A stretch of 64,000 nucleotides of DNA from Kineobactrum sediminis (GTDB taxonomy: Bacteria > Pseudomonadota > Gammaproteobacteria > Pseudomonadales > Halieaceae). Positions 56,448 to 64,000 of this stretch are shown here, piece after piece. How positions within the stretch are numbered: position 1 is the stretch's first letter; every line of letters begins with the position of its first letter. The translations under genes and the position numbers were made by a program. Below the pieces are notes generated by a model. It was not told the DNA's origin. It was given only the letters and a program-made list of their open reading frames with translations, and did no database searches. The stretch is taken from assembly GCF_002868715.1 (NCBI RefSeq), contig NZ_PKLZ01000007.1, positions 248,001 through 312,000 of the forward strand, written 5' to 3'.

Positions 56448-57122
56448 ATGTCTGATCACGCACAAGCCTTCAGTGCTGTTGTTGCGCAACGTCGCTCGCT
56501 GAGAGCCTTTTTGCCGGAACCGGTTGCCCCGGAGACCCTGCGAGCCATTTTCGAGGACGCGGCGAGAGCGCCGAGTAATTGTAATACCCAGCCATGGGTG
56601 GTCCACCTGGTGTCCGGAGAGACGCTGGAGCGCCTTCGGCAGAAGCTCCCTGCGGACTTTATGGCCGGCCGGATGAGTATGGATTTCCCCTACGACGGCA
56701 AGTATGAAGGTGTTTACAAGGAGCGGCAGTACGGTGCCGCCCAGGCATTATACGACGCGATGGATATTCCCCGGGAAGAGAAAGCTCGCCGCCACGAAGC
56801 GTTCATGCGCAACTTCACCTTCTTTGACGCACCGCATGTCGCCTTCCTGTTTTTACCGGAACCCTTCGGTCTTCGCGAAGCCGCGGACCTGGGCATGTTT
56901 GCCCAGACCCTGATGCTGTCGATGTCCGCCCATGGGCTGGGTTCCTGTCCGCAAACCGCACTCAGTTTCCAGGTTGATTTGCTGCGCGAGGAACTTGGCG
57001 TGCAGCCCGAGCACAAGCTCCTGTTCGGCATCTCCTTTGGCCACCCGGACCCGGACGCGCCCGCCAACCAATGCGTTACCAAGCGTGCGGCGCTGGACGA
57101 CTTCGTGATATTTCACCACTAA
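56448..57122 (+). CDS. nitroreductase-family FMN oxidoreductase
   Basis: 224 residues: RRSLRAFLPEPV, ARAPSNCNTQPW and HGLGSCPQTA are nitroreductase hallmarks. In CoA-linked catabolic operons such enzymes usually reduce enone or quinone intermediates. ATG 56448 (MSDHAQAFSAV); a longer frame re-reads the crotonase gene. Confidence 0.92.
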   Translation: MSDHAQAFSAVVAQRRSLRAFLPEPVAPETLRAIFEDAARAPSNCNTQPWVVHLVSGETLERLRQKLPADFMAGRMSMDFPYDGKYEGVYKERQYGAAQALYDAMDIPREEKARRHEAFMRNFTFFDAPHVAFLFLPEPFGLREAADLGMFAQTLMLSMSAHGLGSCPQTALSFQVDLLREELGVQPEHKLLFGISFGHPDPDAPANQCVTKRAALDDFVIFHH

Positions 57123-57134
57123 CGGACAACTGCA

Positions 57135-57917
57135 ATGGTCTCTTCTTCATTACCGGAATCGCTTCTGCAGGAACAGGTCGGGCGGGTACGGGTGCTGACG
57201 CTGAACCGTCCGCAAAAGAAAAATGCCATCAACGATGCGCTGTGGATTGCCATTCGCGAAGCGTTCAGGTCCGCCGCTGAGGACGAGAGCGTGGCCTGTG
57301 TGGTGCTTACCGGGGCCGGCGACAGTTTCAGTGCCGGGGTCGACCTGTCCAGTTTCGGCGGCACTCCGGGCGAGGAACCGCATCCGTTTGAGAGTGCGGC
57401 GCGGGCAGTGGCGGAATTTGACAAGCCGCTGCTGGTGGCTGCCCGGGGAGTCGCCGTGGGCGGGGGCGCGACAGTCCTGTTCCACGCCGATGTTGTTTAC
57501 GCAGGTGCCAGTTTGCGCCTGCGACTGCCCTTTGCCAGCCTGGGACTGGCCCCGGAATGGGCGAGCAGTTATATGTTGCAGGCGAATATAGGTGCGCAGC
57601 GAGCCGCAGAATTGTTTTACACGGCTGAGTGGATTAATGCGGAGAAGGCACTGGCGTTGGGTATTGTTGCACATGTTGTCGACGACGCCGACTTGCTGGA
57701 CTACGCGATGGAACGGGCCCGCCAGATTGCCCAGTGGCCGGTAAGCTCGCTGCGGGAAATAAAGCACTGCCTGCGGTTGCCGCACAGGGCGGCGATCGAT
57801 GCCGCCTTTGTCGCCGAAGAGGCGGCGATGGCCCGTCAGGCTGGATCTGCGGATAACATCGAAGCTCTCACTGCCTTCCTCGAAAAACGCCCCCCTCGCT
57901 GGGACTCTTCTGATTGA
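57135..57917 (+). CDS. crotonase-family protein, enoyl-CoA isomerase-like
   Basis: 260 residues. FSAGVDLSSFGG and GVAVGGGATVLFHAD form the oxyanion hole, but the two hydratase Glu positions are Ala/Thr (GGGAT) and Phe (LRLPFASLG). An acidic residue in GLAPEWASS is where delta3-delta2 isomerases carry theirs, so isomerisation is more likely than hydration. Last gene of operon B. Confidence 0.87.
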   Translation: MVSSSLPESLLQEQVGRVRVLTLNRPQKKNAINDALWIAIREAFRSAAEDESVACVVLTGAGDSFSAGVDLSSFGGTPGEEPHPFESAARAVAEFDKPLLVAARGVAVGGGATVLFHADVVYAGASLRLRLPFASLGLAPEWASSYMLQANIGAQRAAELFYTAEWINAEKALALGIVAHVVDDADLLDYAMERARQIAQWPVSSLREIKHCLRLPHRAAIDAAFVAEEAAMARQAGSADNIEALTAFLEKRPPRWDSSD

Positions 57918-57965
57918 GGCCCCGAGATACGCGTATTTTGCGCGAAACTCCGGGCTCTCTTCGCT

Positions 57966-59078
57966 TCAGGGCTGGATGAACTCGGTCACTTCGAGGTTAA
58001 AGCCGGAGAGGGCGTTGAAGCGTATCGGCGCCGACATCAGCCGCATCTTGCCGATTCCCAGGCGCTTCAGGATTTGTGCGCCGGTGCCGATCACCCGGTA
58101 ATTACCGATGCCGTCGTAACTGCTGCCAGCCACACTCTGGGTCGCGGGGAACTCGATAACCTCTGCCAGGGCCTGCCGGGCGCTGAACGGCTGTCCGATC
58201 AGGACCAGGGCACCGCTGCCCTCAGCGGCGATACATTGTAACGCGCGGCGACAGGACCAGCCGGGAGTTTCATCGGCAATCAGGGTGCTGAATACATCGC
58301 GCAGTACATTCAGGGTTTGTACCCGTACCGGGGTTGCCGAGTCCTCGACGGCTGTACCCAGGGTGAGCGCGTAATGCAGGGTATCGTCAATCAGGTCGCT
58401 GAAGGTGTGCAACTGGAATTCGCCGAATTCGGTGAGTACGGGTTTGCTGTCGGCAAGCTCCACGGACTGCTCGTGCAGCGAGCGGTATTCGATCAGGTCA
58501 GCGATGGTACCCATGCGCAAGCCGTGATGCTCGGCAAAGACCTCCAGCTGTGGACGCCGCGCCATGGTACCGTCCTCATTCATGATCTCGACGATCAGCG
58601 CCGCCGGCTCAAAGCCTGCCATGCGGGCAAGGTCAACCCCCGCTTCGGTATGCCCGGCGCGGCGTAATACGCCGCCGGATTTTGCCACCAGGGGGAAGAT
58701 ATGGCCCGGCTGGGTGATATCCCGGGGTTTTGCATCCGCGGCCACCGCGGACCGCACCGTGTGGGCGCGCTGGATTGAGCTGATGCCCGGCCCCTTGCGC
58801 TCGGCGGCGTCAATGGACACGGTGAAATTGGTTTCGTGCTGGGAGCGGTTGTCGCGCACCATCAGTGGCAACCGCAATTGCCGCGCCCGCTGTTCAGTGA
58901 TCGGCATGCAGATCAGGCCACAAGCCTCGCTGGCAAAAAACGTGATGATTTCCGGTGTCACCGCTTCCGCGGCAACAATCAGGTCGCCTTCATTTTCCCG
59001 GTCCTCGTCATCCATGAGGATAACCATCTTGCCGGCGCGAATGTCGTCGAGAATGTCAGGGATACTGCTCAGTGCCAT
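57966..59078 (-). CDS. ribBA: RibBX: dihydroxybutanone-phosphate synthase with degenerate GTP cyclohydrolase II domain
   Basis: 370 residues. The N-terminal RibB domain is intact (DDEDRENEGD and RAGHTEA, forming 3,4-dihydroxy-2-butanone 4-phosphate from ribulose-5-P). The C-terminal half aligns with GTP cyclohydrolase II but lacks the three zinc cysteines and the Arg/Tyr site, so it should be inactive, as in the known RibBX proteins. Convergent with operon B. Confidence 0.9.
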   Translation of the reverse strand: MALSSIPDILDDIRAGKMVILMDDEDRENEGDLIVAAEAVTPEIITFFASEACGLICMPITEQRARQLRLPLMVRDNRSQHETNFTVSIDAAERKGPGISSIQRAHTVRSAVAADAKPRDITQPGHIFPLVAKSGGVLRRAGHTEAGVDLARMAGFEPAALIVEIMNEDGTMARRPQLEVFAEHHGLRMGTIADLIEYRSLHEQSVELADSKPVLTEFGEFQLHTFSDLIDDTLHYALTLGTAVEDSATPVRVQTLNVLRDVFSTLIADETPGWSCRRALQCIAAEGSGALVLIGQPFSARQALAEVIEFPATQSVAGSSYDGIGNYRVIGTGAQILKRLGIGKMRLMSAPIRFNALSGFNLEVTEFIQP

Positions 59079-59130
59079 GGGCGCCTCAGGATTCGGCGGG
59101 GAGTCCCCGCCGGGTCGTGTTCAGAGTGGA

Positions 59131-60312
59131 TCAGATCAGTTCTATTGCAACCGCAGTGGCCTCGCCGCCACCAATACACAGGGCTGCCACGCCGCGCTTT
59201 TTACCCTGCTTTTGCAGGGCGTACATCAGGCTGACGATAATGCGCGACCCGGTGGAACCGATAGGATGGCCCTGGGCACAGGCACCGCCATGCACGTTGA
59301 CTTTGGCGTGGTCCAGGCCCAGGTCCTGCATTGCGAGCATGGTCACCATGGCGAAGGCTTCGTTGATTTCAAACAGGTCAACATCCGCCACGCTCCAGCC
59401 TGTCCTGGCGAACAGTTTGTTAATCGCACCAATCGGCGCAATCGTGAACTCGGAGGGATGCTGGCTATGGCGGGCATGGGCAACAATCCGGGCCATCGGT
59501 TGCAGGCTGCGGCGCTCGGCTTCGCTGGCTGACATCAATACCAGGGCACTGGCGCCGTCGGAAATCGAGCTGCTGTTGGCGGCGGTAATCGTCCCCTCTT
59601 TGGCAAACGCGGGACGCAGATTCGGAATTTTTTCAACGGCGGCCTTGTGCGGTTGCTCGTCATCGCTGACAACGGTGTCGCCACCGCGGCCTCGCACCGT
59701 TACCGGGGCAATTTCAGCGGCCAGGGAGCCATCATCGATGGCTGTTTTTGCGCGATTCAGTGACTCAATGGCAAAGGCGTCCATTTGTTCCCGGGTAAGC
59801 CCGCGCGAGTCGGCCGTTTCCTGGGCAAAACTGCCCATTGCGCGCCCGCTATCGGCGTCTTCCAGGCCATCGATAAACATGTGGTCCATCAGTTTGGCGT
59901 GGCCACTGCGCACGCCACCGCGAGCGCCGGGAAGCAGGTGCGGCGCGTTGGTCATGCTCTCCATGCCACCGGTGACAACAACCTGGTTGGTACCGGCAAC
60001 GATACTGTCGTAGCCAAAAATGGTCGCTTGCATGCCGCTGCCGCACAGCTTGTTGAGCGTGACAGCGCCGGCTGCATCAGGAATGCCCGCACCGCGGGCA
60101 GCCTGGCGTGCCGGACCCTGCTTGAGCCCAGCGGGTAGCACGCAGCCCATGAAAATTTCATCAATATCGGTCGCGGCCACGCCGCTGCGCTCGAGGGCAG
60201 CGGCGATAGCGGTGCTGCCCAGTTCCGGTGCGGTTACGGCAGACAAACTGCCCTGGAGGCCGCCCATCGGGGTGCGGGCGCCGCTGACGATAACGACAGA
60301 TTCCTGGCTCAT
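59131..60312 (-). CDS. acetyl-CoA C-acetyltransferase (thiolase)
   Basis: 393 residues, canonical thiolase: nucleophilic Cys in NKLCGSGMQA, NEAFAM, and the second Cys in GGACAQGHPIGSTG. It condenses or cleaves acetyl-CoA/3-ketoacyl-CoA and could finish chain degradation for operon B, in contrast to the Cys-less Ltp pair. Start at ATG 60312; the longer frame to 60498 is rejected. Confidence 0.94.
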   Translation of the reverse strand: MSQESVVIVSGARTPMGGLQGSLSAVTAPELGSTAIAAALERSGVAATDIDEIFMGCVLPAGLKQGPARQAARGAGIPDAAGAVTLNKLCGSGMQATIFGYDSIVAGTNQVVVTGGMESMTNAPHLLPGARGGVRSGHAKLMDHMFIDGLEDADSGRAMGSFAQETADSRGLTREQMDAFAIESLNRAKTAIDDGSLAAEIAPVTVRGRGGDTVVSDDEQPHKAAVEKIPNLRPAFAKEGTITAANSSSISDGASALVLMSASEAERRSLQPMARIVAHARHSQHPSEFTIAPIGAINKLFARTGWSVADVDLFEINEAFAMVTMLAMQDLGLDHAKVNVHGGACAQGHPIGSTGSRIIVSLMYALQKQGKKRGVAALCIGGGEATAVAIELI

Positions 60313-60415
60313 AGAATACACTTCCGGCTGATTACTAAAACGTGTGATACGGGCGGGACGCAATCCCGGCCCTTGAGTAAAGCGGGCCACATTAAGCCAC
60401 AGACCGACAGTCGAC

Positions 60416-61471
60416 TCAAGGTAGCTTCCGGTATCCCGGAGCCGGTGCGGTCCATTGACCGGCATCGGCAAGGGAGTCCTCCGTGACCTGGGGGGCAAAC
60501 AGTTTTCCGCGCACGGCGGCGCGGTAGGCTCCCGGTGTCACGCCGTTAAAACGACGAAACAGCCGCGAAAAATAGCTGACATCCTGCAGGCCCAGCTGCC
60601 AGGCAATTTCACTGATACTCAGGTTGCTGCGACGCAGTAGCTCCCGTGCGTTATTGCTGCGCAGGGTATTGAGGTAGGTTAGCGGACTCAGTCCGGTAGC
60701 CTGGCGAAAACGCCGGTTCAAGGTGCGTGGGCTGATGCCGAGTTCAGCGGCAAGCTGGTTGATTGTCACCGGGCGGTGCAAATGCGCCTGCAACCAGAGT
60801 TGTGCCTGAAGTACGGTTTCGTCGTGATGACTGGTCCGGGGCTGGTCCTGCCAGGCAGCGGAGCGAAACGGCTGGCGAATTTCCGGTGAAAACTGGTGTT
60901 CCACCGCGCGGGCAATACGGCTGCCATACCAGTCCTCGACAATGTGAACGCAGAAGTCGGCAATGGAATTAACGCTGCCAACACAATAAATACTGCTACT
61001 TTGAGTAATGAGGTGCCGGGTTTTCAGGTCCACATCGGGGTAGCGTTTGCGGAAACGCTCAAAGTCGTTCCAGTGGGTGGTGGCCGGTCGCCCTTGCAGT
61101 AGATTTGCCTCGGCGAGGAGGCTACTGGCAGTGCCCACGCTGCAAATTCGGGTTCCCGCCGCAGCGATGTCTGCCAGGGTCGGTAGCCAGCTCCTGCAAA
61201 CGGCCAGGGTCGGCAAAGGGTTGCGCCAGATAGCCGGCAACAGAAGCAGGTCCAGCATTGGCAGCTTATCCCGCTGTGCGGTGGTATGAAGGGTCAGGCC
61301 GCTGGCGAGCGTGACTGCGCCAATGGCCTCGCCCGCCAGCAGGAACTCCACTTGTGGTGCCCTGCGATCGGCGCCACGCGCCATCTGCCCGGCAGCACCC
61401 ATTATCTCCATGGGCAGGGTCAGGCTGGAGGCCAGCGCATCCGGATAAACAAGGGCTGCAACGGTATACAT
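60416..61471 (-). CDS. GlxA-type AraC-family transcriptional regulator
   Basis: 351 residues. N-terminal DJ-1/PfpI-like ligand domain (about 1-190) with the Cys in RICSVGTASSLLAEA, and a C-terminal AraC helix-turn-helix pair (LAAELGISPRTLNRRFRQATGLSPLTYL and SISEIAWQLGLQDVSYFSRLFRRFNGVTPGAYR). A likely regulator of adjacent lipid genes; target unknown. Confidence 0.92.
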   Translation of the reverse strand: MYTVAALVYPDALASSLTLPMEIMGAAGQMARGADRRAPQVEFLLAGEAIGAVTLASGLTLHTTAQRDKLPMLDLLLLPAIWRNPLPTLAVCRSWLPTLADIAAAGTRICSVGTASSLLAEANLLQGRPATTHWNDFERFRKRYPDVDLKTRHLITQSSSIYCVGSVNSIADFCVHIVEDWYGSRIARAVEHQFSPEIRQPFRSAAWQDQPRTSHHDETVLQAQLWLQAHLHRPVTINQLAAELGISPRTLNRRFRQATGLSPLTYLNTLRSNNARELLRRSNLSISEIAWQLGLQDVSYFSRLFRRFNGVTPGAYRAAVRGKLFAPQVTEDSLADAGQWTAPAPGYRKLP

Positions 61472-61616
61472 GCACTCTGATCCTGCGTTCAGGCAAGGAG
61501 GAAGATTGTGAGTGACCAGAATAGCATATTATGTGGCTGAAACAGCCTAGGATATTTACGTTGTGCACCCTTACACTGCAGCCCACTAAAACCTCTTCAG
61601 TTACCAGGAGATTCAA
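61472..61616. promoter_or_regulatory. divergent region with inverted repeat between regulator and FabY-like gene
   Basis: An inverted repeat GGCTG-aaa-CAGCC at 61535-61547 lies in an AT-rich segment between the AraC-type gene and the ketosynthase gene and could be an operator. A CAGGAG ribosome site precedes ATG 61617. Confidence 0.35.
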
Positions 61617-63479
61617 ATGGCCCAGCAGCGGTTACCCGTCATCGTTGGTTTTGGCGGCGTTAACGGTGCCGGTCGGGTATCCGGCCACCACGCTTACCGG
61701 CGCATGGTTCACGATGCACTGACCACTCCCGAGCGAGCTCGTACACTGGCATCCCTCGCCCAGCTCATGGGTGTTGCCGACACCGCCGACAACGAGCGTT
61801 TCATTCTCGACCATACGTTGATCAGGCGAGTAGAGAACAACCATTTCGATCCCGATGCGGTAGGCTGGAATCAACGCCTGACTGCGACCGGGGAGGACCA
61901 ACGCCTGACCTTTACGCTCAGGCGACAACAGATTCCAGGGGTTATCCCCAACAACTGGATAATAACACCACTGTCTGCCAGCCACGTTACTGTGCAGGTT
62001 CAGGGCCAGCTGGACCTGCTGCTGCCCACTCTGCGTGAGTTTGAAGTCAAGGCGGCGGGGCAGCTTCCCGCCGGCTTTGATCCGGGCACCCTGTATCAGT
62101 CCAGAAATCACCCGCGCGGCCTGCAGATGATGGTATACGCCGCATCCGACGCCCTGGGCAGCCTTGGCATCAGCTGGGATACCCTGCAGCAACGGGTAGC
62201 GGCGGACAAGATCAGTGTCTATGCAGGCAGTGCCATGGGGCAGCTGGATAATGCCGGGGCCGGTGGCATGCTCAAGGCCCGTTATAACGGCCAGCGGGTG
62301 ACCTCCAAATTCTGCCCCCTGGGGCTGGCCGAAATGCCGGCTGACTTCGTTAACGCCTACGTGCTGGGTAGCCTTGGTGCCACCGGCGCCACATTGGGGG
62401 CCTGCGCATCCTTCCTGTATAACCTGCGCCTGGGGATCGAGGATATTCGCAGCGGTCGTGCCCGGGTGGCTTTTATCGGTTCCTCCGAGGCCCCGGTTAA
62501 CCCGGAAGTCATGGAAGGATACGGGGCCATGGGGGCGCTGGCCTCGGACAAGGACCTGCGGGAACTGGATGGCCTGGCCGCGGATGCCAGCCCGGATCAC
62601 CGCCGTGCCTGCCGGCCCTTTGCGGAAAACTGCGGCTTTACCATCGCCGAGTCCGCGCAGATGGTGGTGTTGTTTGACGACGCGCTGGCAATGGAACTCG
62701 GTGCCACGGTCTACGGCGCCGCCACCGATGTCTTCGTCAACGCAGACGGCTACAAGAAATCCATTTCCGGTCCCGGGGTCGGCAACTACATTACCATGGC
62801 CAAGGCCGTGGCCGCGGCCCGGGCGATGCTCGGTGAGCGCGCCATGAGGGAGGGTGGGCTGGTACAGGCGCACGGCACCGGTACACCGCAAAACCGGGTC
62901 ACCGAATCACAGATACTGTCGGCTACAGCCAGGGCGTTTGGTATCGACCAGTGGCCGGTAGCGGCACTGAAGTGTTACCTGGGCCACTCACTGGGCTCGG
63001 CCTCGGGTGACCAGGTGACCGCCACCCTGGGTATCTGGTCCGGTGGGCTTATTCCCGGCATCAGCACCATCGATGCGCTGGCCGACGATGTCTGTCGCGA
63101 TAATCTCGCCTTCACCCTCAAGCACACCCAACAGGACACACAAGAGCAGCATTACGCAATTATCAATTCCAAGGGGTTCGGCGGTAACAATGCCTCAGCC
63201 ACTATGTTGAGTCCCGGTGCGACCGGCCGGATGTTGCAGCGCCGGTACGGCGCCCAGGGCTGGCAGCAGTGGCAGCGCGCCAATGAAAGCGTGCGCGAGA
63301 ACCAGCGCGATTATGACGATGCCATGATCGCCGGCAAGGTGGCGCCCACCTACCGCTTTGATTACGGCGTACTCGGTGATGCCGATGTCAGCGTGGGAGA
63401 CCGCGCCATGCAGGTGGGTAACTACCATATTGACCTGGACCTCGCCAATCCTTATCAGGACATGTCGGTCGGGGAATGA
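61617..63479 (+). CDS. fabY: FabY-like long beta-ketoacyl synthase
   Basis: 620 residues, about 200 more than FabB/FabF and close to the 634 of P. aeruginosa FabY (PA5174). The ketosynthase triad is present: Cys in LGACASFLYN, His in AHGTGTPQNR and His in KCYLGHSLGSASG. FabY starts fatty acid synthesis by condensing acetyl-CoA with malonyl-ACP in place of FabH. The extra N-terminal ~150 residues (VIVGFGGVNGAGR...) and C-terminal extension are typical of this group. Function here is inferred from length and motifs. Confidence 0.85.
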   Translation: MAQQRLPVIVGFGGVNGAGRVSGHHAYRRMVHDALTTPERARTLASLAQLMGVADTADNERFILDHTLIRRVENNHFDPDAVGWNQRLTATGEDQRLTFTLRRQQIPGVIPNNWIITPLSASHVTVQVQGQLDLLLPTLREFEVKAAGQLPAGFDPGTLYQSRNHPRGLQMMVYAASDALGSLGISWDTLQQRVAADKISVYAGSAMGQLDNAGAGGMLKARYNGQRVTSKFCPLGLAEMPADFVNAYVLGSLGATGATLGACASFLYNLRLGIEDIRSGRARVAFIGSSEAPVNPEVMEGYGAMGALASDKDLRELDGLAADASPDHRRACRPFAENCGFTIAESAQMVVLFDDALAMELGATVYGAATDVFVNADGYKKSISGPGVGNYITMAKAVAAARAMLGERAMREGGLVQAHGTGTPQNRVTESQILSATARAFGIDQWPVAALKCYLGHSLGSASGDQVTATLGIWSGGLIPGISTIDALADDVCRDNLAFTLKHTQQDTQEQHYAIINSKGFGGNNASATMLSPGATGRMLQRRYGAQGWQQWQRANESVRENQRDYDDAMIAGKVAPTYRFDYGVLGDADVSVGDRAMQVGNYHIDLDLANPYQDMSVGE

Positions 63480-63518
63480 GAAAACCAAAGAACCAGGCCC
63501 CGAACAGCAGCGCATAAA

Positions 63519-63540
63519 AAAGCAGCCCGGAGGCTGCTTT
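63519..63540. terminator. bidirectional terminator
   Basis: A 9-bp stem (63519-63527 and 63532-63540) with a CGGA loop. The minus strand continues into six T, so it mainly ends the TonB-receptor transcript; the plus strand has only three T for the FabY-like gene. Confidence 0.85.
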
Positions 63541-63560
63541 AGAGGGTGCTGCCAGGTGGC

Positions 63561-64000
63561 CTACAGGTTGTAGGTCACCTCCAGACCGATGCGACGTCCC
63601 TTGGACAAGGGTGCGAAGGTGCCTCCAAGGGGGACGCCGAAGATATCATTGGGCAGCTGGGTATCGTTGCCGTGCAGGACTTCGTCCAGCAGGTTGCGAC
63701 CGTACAGGGAAAAGACCCAGTGGCCGTCGTTACTGTAAAAATCCAGGCCGCCATCAATCCGCTTCTGCTCGTTGAGTACGCCCAGGTTATTGTCGGTGTA
63801 CGCTGAATCATCGCGATAGGAATAGCTGATTCGCGATGCCATGTAACCCCAGCTACCCAGTTCCAGGTCATGATTCAGGCCGACTGTGTAGGTGAGGTCC
63901 GCCGCGCGTGGCAGGTCCAGATCCTTGTCTTCGCCATCAATGACACCGTCACCGTTGAGGTCGACCAGTACCTTGTCATAGCTGGCATCCAGGGCACCAA
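63561..64000 (-). CDS. TonB-dependent outer-membrane receptor (C-terminal part, cut by window end)
   Basis: The open frame runs off the window; about 145 C-terminal residues are visible. They show the typical last strands of a TonB-dependent receptor barrel: DGDKDLDLPRAADL-like with acidic Ca-type turn (LNGDGVIDGED), GLNHDLELGSWG, then NLLDEVLHGND and a final GRRIGLEVTYNL, in place of the usual terminal Phe. The substrate is unknown; location next to lipid-catabolism genes suggests import of a hydrophobic compound. Confidence 0.85.
   Translation of the reverse strand, partial: GALDASYDKVLVDLNGDGVIDGEDKDLDLPRAADLTYTVGLNHDLELGSWGYMASRISYSYRDDSAYTDNNLGVLNEQKRIDGGLDFYSNDGHWVFSLYGRNLLDEVLHGNDTQLPNDIFGVPLGGTFAPLSKGRRIGLEVTYNL

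Noticed and set aside
61632-62891. 419-residue open frame opposite the FabY-like gene
   Set aside because: A shadow frame of a high-GC gene; no motifs and no ribosome site.

Overview
The window is a gene-dense, GC-rich stretch of chromosome (about 60 protein genes, one tRNA gene, few gaps over 200 bases). It looks like a marine, lipid- or steroid-degrading gammaproteobacterium. The signs are HrpA, MnmC, DusA, a PA4780-type RIO kinase, a FabY-type ketosynthase, a RibBX-type riboflavin protein and catabolic genes of the kind common in Halieaceae and relatives. This placement is inferred from gene content; no rRNA marker is present.

Layout. 1-4535: a secreted DUF3604 protein, a membrane-anchored thioredoxin-fold protein and a DASS/SLC13-type transporter. 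4579-10092: catabolic cluster A, with a KshA-like Rieske oxygenase, three short-chain dehydrogenases, an NTF2-fold protein and an Old Yellow Enzyme homologue. 10103-20987: housekeeping genes (PreP-like M16 protease, glutaminyl cyclase, MnmC, a conserved hypothetical, MaoC hydratase, HrpA). 21133-23025: a three-gene RiPP operon of the bufferin/oxazolin (HvfABC) type. It encodes a secreted peptide with six EGKCG motifs, a DUF692/MNIO enzyme and a DUF2063 partner. 23104-30089: MlaA, a receiver-PP2C phosphatase with its STAS partner, TerB-like protein, transaldolase, DusA and an ExeM/NucH nuclease. 30218-36546: a DUF2452-like protein, HAD phosphatase, ABM-like protein, beta-propeller protein and a ferric-iron ABC importer behind a probable Fur-controlled promoter. 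36699-40674: LLM flavin oxidoreductase, GltX and L-serine dehydratase.

40705-41132 holds tRNA-Ala(GGC) under a near-consensus promoter. It is followed by two extra copies of the tRNA 3' end, and each of the three tails is followed by a rho-independent terminator. The copies are separated by related GC-rich blocks. The arrangement recalls the rtT repeats downstream of E. coli tyrT. 41159-48515 is a nine-gene Mrp-like cation/proton antiporter operon. It has three D-type subunits and a DUF4040-MnhB fusion in place of full-length MrpA.

48665-63479 carries a RIO kinase, an HsaC/BphC-like extradiol dioxygenase and catabolic operon B. Operon B encodes two DUF35 proteins, two thiolase-fold proteins without the usual Cys nucleophile, an acyl-CoA synthetase, two crotonases and a nitroreductase. 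RibBX, a thiolase, a GlxA-type AraC regulator and a FabY-like synthase follow. The window ends inside a TonB-dependent receptor. The KshA-like and HsaC-like enzymes together with the Ltp/DUF35 pairs suggest breakdown of a steroid or similar polycyclic isoprenoid, imported perhaps by the TonB receptor; this is inference.

The signals most worth follow-up are the EGKCG RiPP operon, the tRNA-tail/terminator repeats, the Cys-less Ltp/DUF35 double pair, the MnmC with a decayed methyltransferase half, and the receiver with Glu at the phosphorylation site.
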